Shown here: in pieces, positions 45,734 through 53,536 of the stretch
Numbering within the stretch: the stretch's first letter is position 1
Layout of the letters: every line of letters begins with the position of its first letter
Assembly (NCBI RefSeq): GCF_001544515.1
Contig: NZ_FCOL02000005.1
Coordinates: forward strand, 124,001-188,000
Direction: 5' to 3'
Length of the DNA: 64,000 nucleotides
Source: Caballeronia terrestris
Lineage (GTDB): Bacteria; Pseudomonadota; Gammaproteobacteria; Burkholderiales; Burkholderiaceae
Made by a program: the position numbers and the translations under genes
Notes under the pieces: model-generated
What the model was told of the DNA's origin: nothing
Database searches by the model: none
The model's input: the letters and a program-made list of their open reading frames with translations, nothing else

Positions 45734-47980
45734 CTATTTGCCGACCGACAACGTCGAACTCAACGTGAGATTGTCCGAAGCGTTGCCGACCATCACCTGA
45801 TACTGCCCGCCAGCCGTCTTCCATTGTTGCGCGGTCGTATCCCACGTGCCGAGCGGATGGCTCGCCGCGTTCGGATCGATGACGATCTGCACCGTCTTCT
45901 TCTCCCCCGCCGCGAGCAGCACCTTCTGAAATCCGACCAGGCGCTTGGGAGGCTGTCCGAGGCCGGCAGGCAACGACAGATAAACCTGCGGAACTTCGGC
46001 ACCGGCGACCTTGCCGCTATTCTCGACATCGACCTGCACCGTAATCGGCTTCGTGCCGTCGGAGGCTTGCGGCGTCACCTGCAATGCCGACAGCTTGAAA
46101 CTCGTGTACGACAATCCGTGACCGAATGCGAACAGCGGCTTGACGTTCTGCGCGTCATACCAGCGATAACCGATCTGCAGTCCCTCCGAGTACGTGACGG
46201 TCGGAACGCCGTTGAGATTCACGCCGGGATACTGCGCGGGCGTATTCGCCGGCCAGTCGCCCGCGTTCTTCGGGAACGTCACGGGCAACTTGCCCGACGG
46301 ATTCGCGATGCCGAACACGAGACCCGCCACGATATTGCCGTCCTCCTGACCCGGGAACCACGTTTCCAGAACGGCCGGAACCTGGTCGATCCACGGCATC
46401 AGCGCGGACGCGTTGTCCTTCATCACGACCGCTGCGTGCGGATTCGCGGCGGCGACGGCGGTGATGACCTGATCCTGGTTATTCGACAGCTCGATGCTCG
46501 GACGGTCGGCACCCTCCTCGGCAATCGTGCCGGCCAGCACGATGACCACGTCGGCCTTCTTTGCGGCGGCGACGGCGTCGGCGAGATTGCTGTTATCGTC
46601 GGCGACAATGGTGAGGTTTGCGGTCGCGCTCGATCCGAGTTGTTTCAGCGCATTCTGCACGCCTTCGAGCGGTGTGACCGTATAAAGAGGAATCACGTCG
46701 GAGCTGCCGCCGCAGCAGCCAGCGACGGCTTTGTTCGCATACGCCGCCTGCCCGATCAGCGCCACGGAATGCACGGTCTTGCTGTCGAAGGGCAGCACGT
46801 TATTCGTGTTCTTCAGCAAGACCGCCGACTGCTCGCCAATCGCGCGCGCGATGGCGCCGTCGCCGGTTGCGTCGATGGCCGTCTGCGTCACCGGCCGGTC
46901 GAAGATGCCCAGCTTGAACATCTGTGTATAACGGCGGCCGAGCGCGGTATCGATATCGGACTGTTTGATCTGCCCCGCTGTCAGCGCCGCGTTGATTTTC
47001 GGGGGCGTCCACCAGGTCGAGAGCGGCGGGACGTCGATGCCGGGCATTTCGTTGTCGAGACCGGCGAGCATCGTGTTGGCCGTGCTGTGCGCCGCGAAGA
47101 AGTCCGACTGCACGTAGCCGGTGAAGCCCCATTGACCGCGCAGCACGTCGGTGAGGATGTGCTTGTTCTCGCACATCGACGCACCGTTCACCGAATTGTA
47201 CGAGCACATGACCGAGGCCACGCCGCTGTCCTTCACGGCCATCTCGAACGGCACCATATACAGTTCGTGCAAGGTTTTGTCGTCAATGTTCTCGTTGATT
47301 GTCATGCGATTCGTTTCCTGCTCGTTCGCAACGAGATGCTTCGCCATCGCGATCACGCCGTGCGACTGTATCGCCTTGATCTCGGCCACGCCCATCATGC
47401 CGCTCAGGATCGGGTCTTCGCCAAAGTATTCGAAGTTGCGGCCGAGCGTCGGATTGCGGGCCAGGTTCATGCCGGGACCTTCGAGGACATGCAGCGCGAG
47501 ATTGCGCGACTCGCGCCCGATCACATCGCCGAACTGGCTCGCGACGGCAGTATCGAACGATGCCGCCACCGCCATGCCGGACGGAAGCGCGGTCGCCTTC
47601 GCCGAAGCAGGGCTCGACAGCGACGCGAGTGGCAGCCCCGGCAGATCAGGCGACACGCAATCGTTTTGCCCGACGCCGACAGGCCCGTTGGTCACGCGCA
47701 ACGTCGGAATCTGCAGGTCGGGGATACCCGTGATGTGCCGGCTACCGTAGCAGGACGGAATCTCCGGCACCACGCCCGGCGATCCAGTGAGTTGCGCGAT
47801 CTTTTGCTGCGGTGACATGGCCGCCAGAAGCAACGCCGTGCGCTGCTGGGGCGGCAACGATGTGTTCATCCACGCGTGCGCGTTCGCAGCCGTCGGCGTG
47901 CCTGCGTCGTTATGTCCGCCGCAACCGGCCGTGACGATCATCGCAACTACCGCGCTCAACAACGTTCGCTTCATCATCAT
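45734..47980 (-). CDS. Beta-glucosidase, glycoside hydrolase family 3, lipoprotein
   Basis: A 748-residue secreted hydrolase. The N-terminus has a lipobox (MIVTAGCGGH), so it is probably outer-membrane anchored. The family 3 fold is clear: GPGMNLARNPTLGRNFEYFGEDP, AMAKHLVANEQETNR and the nucleophile in YVQSDFFAAHS (Asp293). The second domain is seen in VIVLAGTIAEEGADRPS and a fibronectin III-like end (GHGLSYTSFKLSALQ; VQVDVENSGKVAGAEVPQVYLS). Three consecutive ATG codons follow the SD AGGAGAGAG. It is divergent from a LacI-type regulator, which probably represses it. Confidence 0.92.
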   Translation of the reverse strand: MMMKRTLLSAVVAMIVTAGCGGHNDAGTPTAANAHAWMNTSLPPQQRTALLLAAMSPQQKIAQLTGSPGVVPEIPSCYGSRHITGIPDLQIPTLRVTNGPVGVGQNDCVSPDLPGLPLASLSSPASAKATALPSGMAVAASFDTAVASQFGDVIGRESRNLALHVLEGPGMNLARNPTLGRNFEYFGEDPILSGMMGVAEIKAIQSHGVIAMAKHLVANEQETNRMTINENIDDKTLHELYMVPFEMAVKDSGVASVMCSYNSVNGASMCENKHILTDVLRGQWGFTGYVQSDFFAAHSTANTMLAGLDNEMPGIDVPPLSTWWTPPKINAALTAGQIKQSDIDTALGRRYTQMFKLGIFDRPVTQTAIDATGDGAIARAIGEQSAVLLKNTNNVLPFDSKTVHSVALIGQAAYANKAVAGCCGGSSDVIPLYTVTPLEGVQNALKQLGSSATANLTIVADDNSNLADAVAAAKKADVVIVLAGTIAEEGADRPSIELSNNQDQVITAVAAANPHAAVVMKDNASALMPWIDQVPAVLETWFPGQEDGNIVAGLVFGIANPSGKLPVTFPKNAGDWPANTPAQYPGVNLNGVPTVTYSEGLQIGYRWYDAQNVKPLFAFGHGLSYTSFKLSALQVTPQASDGTKPITVQVDVENSGKVAGAEVPQVYLSLPAGLGQPPKRLVGFQKVLLAAGEKKTVQIVIDPNAASHPLGTWDTTAQQWKTAGGQYQVMVGNASDNLTLSSTLSVGK

Positions 47981-48114
47981 TGCTCTCTCCTTTTAGTCAT
48001 ATAAAATGCTTGAATCGTCATCCTAATTAATCTGCCTTCATCGATCCGATTCTCGACTGAACAGCTTCTTTTACTTATGGCGATGCCACGTAACGTCGTA
48101 CACTCGAACTATTC

Positions 48115-48130
48115 GCGCGGCGCGCCGCGC
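48115..48130. promoter_or_regulatory. 16-base GC palindrome before the LacI-family gene
   Basis: GCGCGGCGCGCCGCGC is a perfect palindrome 26 bases before the likely start of the LacI-family gene, in the shared promoter region with the GH3 gene. It may be an operator or a hairpin; such GC palindromes can also occur by chance in this genome. Confidence 0.3.
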
Positions 48131-48156
48131 ATCCGATCGTGTTGAACGTTTCCCCT

Positions 48157-49170
48157 ATGAAAAAAACTTCGGCGACCATTCGCGATGTCGCGGCACTGTC
48201 AGGCGTCTCCGTTGCAACCGTGTCGAAATACATCAACGGCACCAAGCGTTTCACCGAGCCGGTCGAAGCGAAGCTCAAGGCGGCCATCGAGCAACTCGGC
48301 TACCAGTCGAATCCGCTCGCGCGCTCGATGGTCACGAAGCAGACGCGCACCATCGGCCTCACCATTCTCGACATCAGCAATCCGCACTTCACCAACGTCG
48401 TCAAGGGCGCGAACCGCGTGGCGCTCAAGCACGACTACACGCTGCTGCTCGTCGACGTCGATGAGAACCAGGCGCGCGAGCGGCCGCTCGTCGAGGCGCT
48501 CGCGCGCCGGGTCGACGGACTGATCCTCAGTTCGCGGCTGCCCGAAGAAGCATCGGACTGGCTGCTCGATCTCGACAAGCCTGTCGTGCTGCTCAGGCGC
48601 AGCGAGACGCTGCCCATCGCGAGCGTCGGCATCGACAATCGGCTTGCCACCTTCATGCTGACCCGGCATCTGCTCGATCTCGGCCATCGCGATTTTGCGT
48701 ATCTCGGCTTCGGGCAGGCGCGCATCAACGACGAGCGGATCGCCGGCGTGCGCGATTGTCTCGCTCAGGCTGGCCTCGAACTCGACGTGCACGATGTTCA
48801 TGCGCCGACTACCCGCGCGGGCGAGCAAGCCTGTTCGCGCGTGATGCTGGGGCCGCGCCGCCCTCAGGCGGTCATTTGCTACAACGATCTCATTGCATTC
48901 GGCTTCATCAAGGCGGCCACCGCGCTCGGCATCAACGTGCCTCGCGACGTGTCGGTGACCGGCATCGACAACGTTCCATACGGCGAGATTTCGGCACCGA
49001 CTCTGACGAGCGTGGACACGCAAAGCGAAATGATGGGCGAGATCGCCATGCAGAAACTGATCGATGCGCTCGCGGGCAAGGAAGCGATCGAGCATGTGAC
49101 CATCGAGCCGTGCCTCGTCGTGCGCGAATCGACCGCGCTCGCTGCCAAGCCCGCGAAAAAGACGCTTTGA
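48157..49170 (+). CDS. LacI-family transcriptional regulator
   Basis: A 337-residue LacI/GalR repressor from the ATG at 48157 (MKKTSATIRDVAALSG); a GTG six codons earlier is an alternative and neither has a strong ribosome-binding site. HTH and hinge: ATIRDVAALSGVSVATVSKYIN and IEQLGYQSNPLARSM. Effector domain: IGLTILDISNPHFTNVVKGA, VDGLILSSRLP, VICYNDLIAFGFIKAA and VSVTGIDNVPYGEI. It is divergent from the GH3 glucosidase gene and likely senses a sugar derived from its substrate. Confidence 0.9.
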   Translation: MKKTSATIRDVAALSGVSVATVSKYINGTKRFTEPVEAKLKAAIEQLGYQSNPLARSMVTKQTRTIGLTILDISNPHFTNVVKGANRVALKHDYTLLLVDVDENQARERPLVEALARRVDGLILSSRLPEEASDWLLDLDKPVVLLRRSETLPIASVGIDNRLATFMLTRHLLDLGHRDFAYLGFGQARINDERIAGVRDCLAQAGLELDVHDVHAPTTRAGEQACSRVMLGPRRPQAVICYNDLIAFGFIKAATALGINVPRDVSVTGIDNVPYGEISAPTLTSVDTQSEMMGEIAMQKLIDALAGKEAIEHVTIEPCLVVRESTALAAKPAKKTL

Positions 49171-49553
49171 TATCGCGGAGCCAGCAGACGTGCGTCGAGT
49201 CGTGCGACGAGCTCGACGATCGCGGCAATGAAAAGCAGCGCGTGGGCGGCCAAGCGGCGCCGGTTCGCGATTCTTTGCATGAGGGTCTCCGCACGCCTTG
49301 CGCAATCACGAGGCGTGCATCTGGGAATAAGAGGATTTTTCCCAATATGTGTTTGGGAAAACGGTTACCCAGATTAACGAGTTTCGAGCAGGCTTACCAA
49401 CGCTTTCGCCTAAGTGGTTTCCCTGAGTGAGTTCATCCCTTCGATCTGCCCGGTCCGCAAGTGAGTTTTTTCACTAAAGCGAGACCACCGCCAACGCGAT
49501 GTCGGCCGCGTTATCGCGATATCCACATGCCAGCGCATGTCGATCGACGAGAT
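49171..49553. other. Convergent intergenic stretch with a LacI-type operator
   Basis: 383 bases between the convergent LacI and amidase genes. A minus-strand frame starting near 49280 (MQRIANRRRLAAHALLFIAAI) has GGAGACCCTC before it but runs into the LacI gene with no domain, and is not supported as a gene. The LacI-type site at 49354-49371 stands upstream of it on that strand. The rest holds nothing recognised. Confidence 0.4.
49354..49371. promoter_or_regulatory. Candidate LacI/GalR-family operator
   Basis: TGGGAAAACGGTTACCCA is an imperfect 18-base palindrome (7 of 9 pairs) with the central CG and AA/TT flanks typical of LacI/GalR operators. It lies 184 bases after the LacI-family stop. 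Its regulated gene is not obvious. Confidence 0.45.
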
Positions 49554-51080
49554 TCACACCGCCGATGCGCCAGCCTCACTTTCACCCGTCGAATCAAGAA
49601 CAGGCGGCGCAGTAACGATCGACTTGAGCGATGGCGTCGGTTGCGTGAGCTTCGAAAGATCCGGACGCGGGCGACGCAGCGCAGGCACGGCATCGAACGC
49701 CTGTTCGAACGCATGCGACACGGCGAGCGTCTTTCGGTCGCCACGGAACGGCCCGACGATCTGCAAGCCGAACGGCATGCCCGCATGATCGACGCCGCAG
49801 GGCAGCGAGAGCGCCGGATGCGTCGTGAGCGTGACCACGTACGTGAGTGCGAGCCAGCGGTAGTAGTTCTCCTGCGCGCGACCGTTGATCTGCGCCGCAT
49901 ACAGTTCCTGCCACGGGAACGGGGTAACCGGCGTCGTCGGCGAAAGGATCACGTCGTAACGCTCGAACGCGCTTTGGAAACGCCGGAAGATGCGCGTCTG
50001 CTCGGCTTGCGCCCACGCGCTGTCCGCGAGCGACATCGTCGCGCCCATCTCGTAGTTGGCGCGCGTGTTCGGCCCGAGCGCATTCGGATCGCGCGCATAG
50101 GCATCGCGCAGGCTCGCGACGAAGCTCTCCGCGCGAATCACGTCGAACGAGCGATGGACATCGCCCAGATCGAAGGTGACTTCCTCGCAACTTCGCACCA
50201 TCGGCGCGATGGCGGCGATGCGCGAGCGGAATGTGGCGCGGATCGCATCGTCAACGTCGCAACTGCCGAAATCTTCGGTGTAGCCCACGCGCAGCGACGA
50301 CAGATCGAGCGGTTCGAGCATCGCGAACGATAGAGAATCGACGGCGTAACTCAGCGGATCACTGGTCGAGAAGCCGGCGGTCGCGGCGAGTTGCAGCGCA
50401 GTTTCGGCGACCGTGCGTCCCATCGGACCGACGACCGAGAGCGGCGTCCAGCCGAGCAGCCGTCGCGAATTGGGCACGAGTCCCGGCGACGGCCGGAAGC
50501 CGACCACACCGCATTTCGACGCTGGAATGCGCAGCGACCCGCCCGTGTCCGATCCGGTGCAGACCGGCAGCATGTCGCAGGCCAGCGCCGCCGCCGATCC
50601 GCCCGACGAGCCGCCCGCGTTCAGTTGCGGATTGAAGGGATTGCCGGTCGCGCCCCATACCGCGTTGCGCGTGTTCGCACCCGCGCCGAGTTCGGGCACG
50701 TTCGTCTTCGCCACCAGGATCGCACCGGCGGCGCGCAGGCGTTCGACCAGCACGACGTCACGCGAAGGCACGTTGCCGCGCGACATCGGCGAGCCGTAGG
50801 TGGTGAGAAGTCCAGCCGTATCTTCGAGATCCTTCACGCCGAGCGGGAGGCCGTGCAGCAATCCGAGCGGCTCGCCATTCGATACCGCGCGCTCCGCGGC
50901 CTTCGCGGCTTCGCGCGCCGCTTCGAAGCAGGTTGCCGTCACGGCGTTCACGGCCGGGTTGATCGCTTCGATGCGCGCGATGCAGGCGTCGAGCAGTTCA
51001 ACCGGCGAGAGCTCCCGCGCTCCGATCATGCGGCGGAGTTCGACGGCCGTGCGGCTCACGAGATCGGCGATGTCATTCAT
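49554..51080 (-). CDS. Amidase signature family enzyme
   Basis: A 508-residue amidase. The Ser-cisSer-Lys triad is complete: Lys83 in GLPLGVKDLEDTAG, Ser158 in NAGGSSGGSAAAL and Ser182 in GSDTGGSLRIPASKCG, with the family spacing of 75 and 24 residues. It hydrolyses a C-N amide bond; the substrate is unknown. No signal peptide is present. It is not part of an evident operon; a second, distantly similar amidase is cut by the right edge of the window. Confidence 0.9.
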   Translation of the reverse strand: MNDIADLVSRTAVELRRMIGARELSPVELLDACIARIEAINPAVNAVTATCFEAAREAAKAAERAVSNGEPLGLLHGLPLGVKDLEDTAGLLTTYGSPMSRGNVPSRDVVLVERLRAAGAILVAKTNVPELGAGANTRNAVWGATGNPFNPQLNAGGSSGGSAAALACDMLPVCTGSDTGGSLRIPASKCGVVGFRPSPGLVPNSRRLLGWTPLSVVGPMGRTVAETALQLAATAGFSTSDPLSYAVDSLSFAMLEPLDLSSLRVGYTEDFGSCDVDDAIRATFRSRIAAIAPMVRSCEEVTFDLGDVHRSFDVIRAESFVASLRDAYARDPNALGPNTRANYEMGATMSLADSAWAQAEQTRIFRRFQSAFERYDVILSPTTPVTPFPWQELYAAQINGRAQENYYRWLALTYVVTLTTHPALSLPCGVDHAGMPFGLQIVGPFRGDRKTLAVSHAFEQAFDAVPALRRPRPDLSKLTQPTPSLKSIVTAPPVLDSTGESEAGASAV

Positions 51081-51253
51081 GGCTGGCTGTCATGGTGGAT
51101 GGCGAATGGAAGGGAGCCGCAGAGCCGGAACCGCTCGCCAAGGTGCAATCGAGCGAAAGGCTCGCTACGCAGATGAAAATCATTGATTAATTAAATCGCC
51201 CACTCCATCGCACCGCGTGGAATGCAGTCACAAAAATGCAGTGGGCTCGAACA

Positions 51254-51586
51254 TCAATGTCCCGCTTCCTCGACGGTCAAATTGTTCTTGACCGACGACA
51301 CGCCCGGAACCCCCTCAGCAACTTTCGCTGCAAGATCTATCTGCGTCTGATCGGGAGCCATTCCCACCAACGTTACCTTGCCGCCACGAGCGACGGCGTG
51401 AACGTCGGCAGATTCCAGACCCTTTTGCTTGTACAACGTCGTCTGAACTTTCTTCGCCAGTTGCCGATCCGCTGCCCTAACTGACGATTTGGTTGCGCCG
51501 GCCTCTTGCGCACCAACAACGGGAACAGTAGCGACGATAGCGCTGACGGCTACCAGAGCGGCAAGGTAGGTGTTGATTGATTTCAT
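51254..51586 (-). CDS. BON-domain periplasmic protein
   Basis: A 110-residue secreted protein. The signal peptide ends at PVVGAQ. The BON domain (ADRQLAKKVQTTLYKQKGLESADVHAVARGGKVTLVG; GVPGVSSVKNNLTV), given here by its ends, spans about 40-108. OsmY-like BON proteins attach to membranes and are often stress-induced. It is divergent from pqqA, 424 bases away. Confidence 0.85.
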   Translation of the reverse strand: MKSINTYLAALVAVSAIVATVPVVGAQEAGATKSSVRAADRQLAKKVQTTLYKQKGLESADVHAVARGGKVTLVGMAPDQTQIDLAAKVAEGVPGVSSVKNNLTVEEAGH

Positions 51587-51827
51587 CTCTTCTCCTTAAG
51601 AAGGAAGTAGCAAAACTGCTTGGGAACGACGCAAAAGATCACAGGTCATGACACGCTGTGTGACGAAAAGTGCGCAAACTGGCGTTGATGACCTGCAGCC
51701 ACGACATTCGGGCAAACGAATTGTAAGCTCTTATTGTGGGTTGTACAGTGACGCGGGCTGGTCGTGGGGTAAGGCCAACGTACTTCCGATGAGCGTAAGC
51801 ACGGTTTGAGGCGTGTCGCGCTGTGGC

Positions 51828-51863
51828 GTTGCATCTGGCAACAGCGTTGCTCCACGATGCAAC
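51828..51863 (+). promoter_or_regulatory. Candidate enhancer (upstream activating sequence) of pqqA
   Basis: Four alternating 5-base elements: GTTGC (51828-51832), GCAAC (51838-51842), GTTGC (51846-51850) and GCAAC (51859-51863), giving nested inverted repeats. They stand 68-103 bases upstream of the sigma-54 element at 51930, the usual distance for enhancer-binding proteins with a Fis-type HTH. Confidence 0.5.
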
Positions 51864-51929
51864 AACGCGCCGGCTTTTCGCTTCGGCACTTCAACGCAAT
51901 GCGCGAGCAATGCAATGATCTTCAGCGCT

Positions 51930-51945
51930 CGGCACAGAGTTTGCG
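51930..51945 (+). promoter_or_regulatory. Sigma-54-type promoter upstream of pqqA
   Basis: CGGCACAGAGTTTGCG fits TGGCAC-N5-TTGC with one mismatch in the -24 box. The GG at 51931-51932 and GC at 51943-51944 are 10 bases apart as RpoN requires. The pqqA start codon is 67 bases downstream of the -12 box. Confidence 0.65.
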
Positions 51946-52010
51946 TCGAGAGACCGGCCGTGCCTCTTGCACGGACTTCGACGCAAACTTTTTAATCCAG
52001 GGAGACAACC

Positions 52011-52085
52011 ATGCAGTGGACCACACCCGCCTTCACCGACTTGCGCTTCGGCTTTGAAATCACGATGTATATCGCCGTTCGCTAA
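52011..52085 (+). CDS. pqqA: PqqA, precursor peptide of pyrroloquinoline quinone
   Basis: A 24-codon gene: MQWTTPAFTDLRFGFEITMY then IAVR and a TAA stop. Glu16 and Tyr20, the two residues that are cross-linked to make PQQ, are in the required E-x3-Y spacing, and the N-terminal MQWTTP...DLRFGFEITMY matches Burkholderia PqqA. A strong ribosome-binding site (AGGGAGACAACC) precedes it. No pqqB, C, D or E gene follows, so the modifying enzymes must be coded elsewhere. It converges on the PQQ dehydrogenase and cytochrome genes. The ending IAVR differs from the more common IANR. Confidence 0.93.
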   Translation: MQWTTPAFTDLRFGFEITMYIAVR

Positions 52086-52159
52086 CGCGTTCAACAGCCG
52101 CTTGCGCATCCACCTCAGGCATGCGCGGCGGCACCACCGATACGATTCAGTAATTGAAA

Positions 52160-52190
52160 AACCCCGCTGCCAACATCGGCTAGCGGGGTT
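52160..52190 (-). terminator. Rho-independent terminator between pqqA and the XoxJ-XoxG-like gene
   Basis: On the minus strand AACCCCGCTAGCC pairs with GGCAGCGGGGTT around a 6-base loop with one bulged base, and the stem is followed by a T-run (GGGGTTTTTC). It ends transcription of the minus-strand dehydrogenase operon; on the plus strand it has no T-run but may slow pqqA readthrough. Confidence 0.8.
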
Positions 52191-52208
52191 GTCTAACGCC
52201 TACGGCGT

Positions 52209-53441
52209 CTATTGCGAGTTACCGGCGTTAAGCGGTGTCGCGGAAGCGCGCGCGGCGTCGGCCGTGAGCTTGGAGCCGCCCGCGCTATAGCCGTTCGAGA
52301 ACAACAGAAACGCCATGATGTCCGCGTATTCCTCGTCCTTCATCTTGCCCGGCCGGTCCGCGGGCATGTTCGTCGCCATGTAGCCATAGATGCCGCCGAT
52401 CGTCAGATGGGCGTCCTTCGCCGGCGCGAACGATGGGCCCCGCAGCGCAGGCGCATTGACGCCGCCGAGATCGGCCCCATGACACTTCGCGCACGCGCTT
52501 GAGTACAACTTCTTGCCATGCGCGACCTGGCCCTTGTCGAAGGAAGGAACATCGCCACCCGCGGCAGCGACCTTCACGAAACCTCCGGTTTCCAAAGACG
52601 TAGCGCTCGCCAGAACGCCCGATCGGCGGATGCCAGTCGAACGCACCGGGCCGTCGAGATACGCGTATTTCGTCGATGATGCCTGCGCTGTACGCGCGCT
52701 ATCGGGCAAGGCCCACGCATCGGTCAACGCAGTCAGCCGGCCGTCCGCGGCCATTTTCGTGAGCGCCGCATCGATGCGCGGCTGAAGTGCGGCGTTCTTC
52801 GCACCGAATGCGAAGACGAGCCGCCACTCCGCATACGGAGACGTCGTCGCCGACACGTTGAAGCGCTGTTTCGGATGGTCGAGCGTATAGGCGACCACAG
52901 CCGGATACCAGACTATCGCGCGTGTTGCATGCCCCGTCGCGACCGCCTCCACCGTTCGCTCGGGCGTATTTTCCAGGTCCAGCTTGACGTCTTGTTCCTG
53001 GACCGCGATGAGCTGCGCAGGGCTCGCATACGTGGCGGCAACCACGTTTGCGCGCCCTCGCTGCGCGACCGGATCGACCGTTGTCACGCTGACATAGCCT
53101 GAGCGCAGATAATCCCGGGACAAGACCATCGCGTCGCCCGAGCCATCGGCGACCGACGACTGCGGGAAGCCGGCAATCGCATCGCAACTGCGCCCGAGCG
53201 TCTTGTGGAGTTCCTTGAGGGAAACGCCGTCATCGTCGCCCTCCCCGATTCCATCTTCGATGATCGATGCGGCGATGCCCGCGGTCTTGAACGCCTCCCG
53301 TGCGACCGCACGGTCCAGCGCCGCCGAAGGGCTTCCGGGAAACGTACACACGCGTACGCCGGCAATGGACGTCGTTGGCACGAGCGCAGCGCCGGCCACG
53401 AGCAGGCTGGCGGCTGCGGCCTGATGCAGATAAGTTTTCAT
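52209..53441 (-). CDS. Periplasmic XoxJ-like binding domain fused to a c-type cytochrome (XoxG-like)
   Basis: A 410-residue secreted protein from the ATG at 53441, with a signal peptide ending near STSIAG. Residues about 29-250 resemble the solute-binding-like MxaJ/XoxJ proteins associated with quinoprotein dehydrogenases (VRVCTFPGSPSAALDRAVAREAF, given in part; AIVWYPAVVAYTLDHPKQRF). Residues about 300-395 are a monohaem cytochrome c: SSACAKCHGADLGG with haem-binding Cys317, Cys320, His321 and a probable axial Met359 (ATNMPADRPG). In known systems these functions are separate proteins; here one chain could both dock to the dehydrogenase and accept its electrons. It follows the PQQ dehydrogenase gene by 95 bases. 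Confidence 0.8.
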   Translation of the reverse strand: MKTYLHQAAAASLLVAGAALVPTTSIAGVRVCTFPGSPSAALDRAVAREAFKTAGIAASIIEDGIGEGDDDGVSLKELHKTLGRSCDAIAGFPQSSVADGSGDAMVLSRDYLRSGYVSVTTVDPVAQRGRANVVAATYASPAQLIAVQEQDVKLDLENTPERTVEAVATGHATRAIVWYPAVVAYTLDHPKQRFNVSATTSPYAEWRLVFAFGAKNAALQPRIDAALTKMAADGRLTALTDAWALPDSARTAQASSTKYAYLDGPVRSTGIRRSGVLASATSLETGGFVKVAAAGGDVPSFDKGQVAHGKKLYSSACAKCHGADLGGVNAPALRGPSFAPAKDAHLTIGGIYGYMATNMPADRPGKMKDEEYADIMAFLLFSNGYSAGGSKLTADAARASATPLNAGNSQ

Positions 53442-53488
53442 GATGGGACTTCCGAAATAGGCTTGAGACATGAGGCTTGAGGCGTCAT

Positions 53489-53521
53489 GCTGGCTCGCCC
53501 GCGTTGCACGGGCAAGCCAGC
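53489..53521 (-). terminator. Strong hairpin between the dehydrogenase and cytochrome genes
   Basis: GCTGGCT-C-GCCCG pairs with CGGGC-A-AGCCAGC, a 12-pair stem with one mismatch and a 7-base loop. It has no T-run. It may stabilise the 3' end of the dehydrogenase message or partly attenuate the downstream gene, giving more dehydrogenase than cytochrome. Confidence 0.55.
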
Positions 53522-53536
53522 GCGCGATGTCGCGAA

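Larger units (their letters stand above)
51587..52010 (+). promoter_or_regulatory. Control region between BON gene and pqqA
   Basis: 424 bases with no gene. It contains the clustered GTTGC/GCAAC repeats (51828-51863) and a sigma-54-type promoter (51930-51945) described separately, both oriented to serve pqqA. The left half before about 51800 shows nothing recognised. Confidence 0.6.

Noticed and set aside
45701..47815. A 704-codon open frame on the plus strand opposite the GH3 glucosidase
   Set aside because: It is antisense to a gene with full GH3 motifs, is extremely rich in Arg and His, and has no recognisable domain. Long antisense frames are expected in GC-rich DNA.
48879..49280. A 133-codon minus-strand frame with GGAGACCCTC before its ATG
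   Set aside because: Only its first 30 codons lie outside the LacI-family gene, and it has no domain. Kept only as a remark next to the LacI-type operator.
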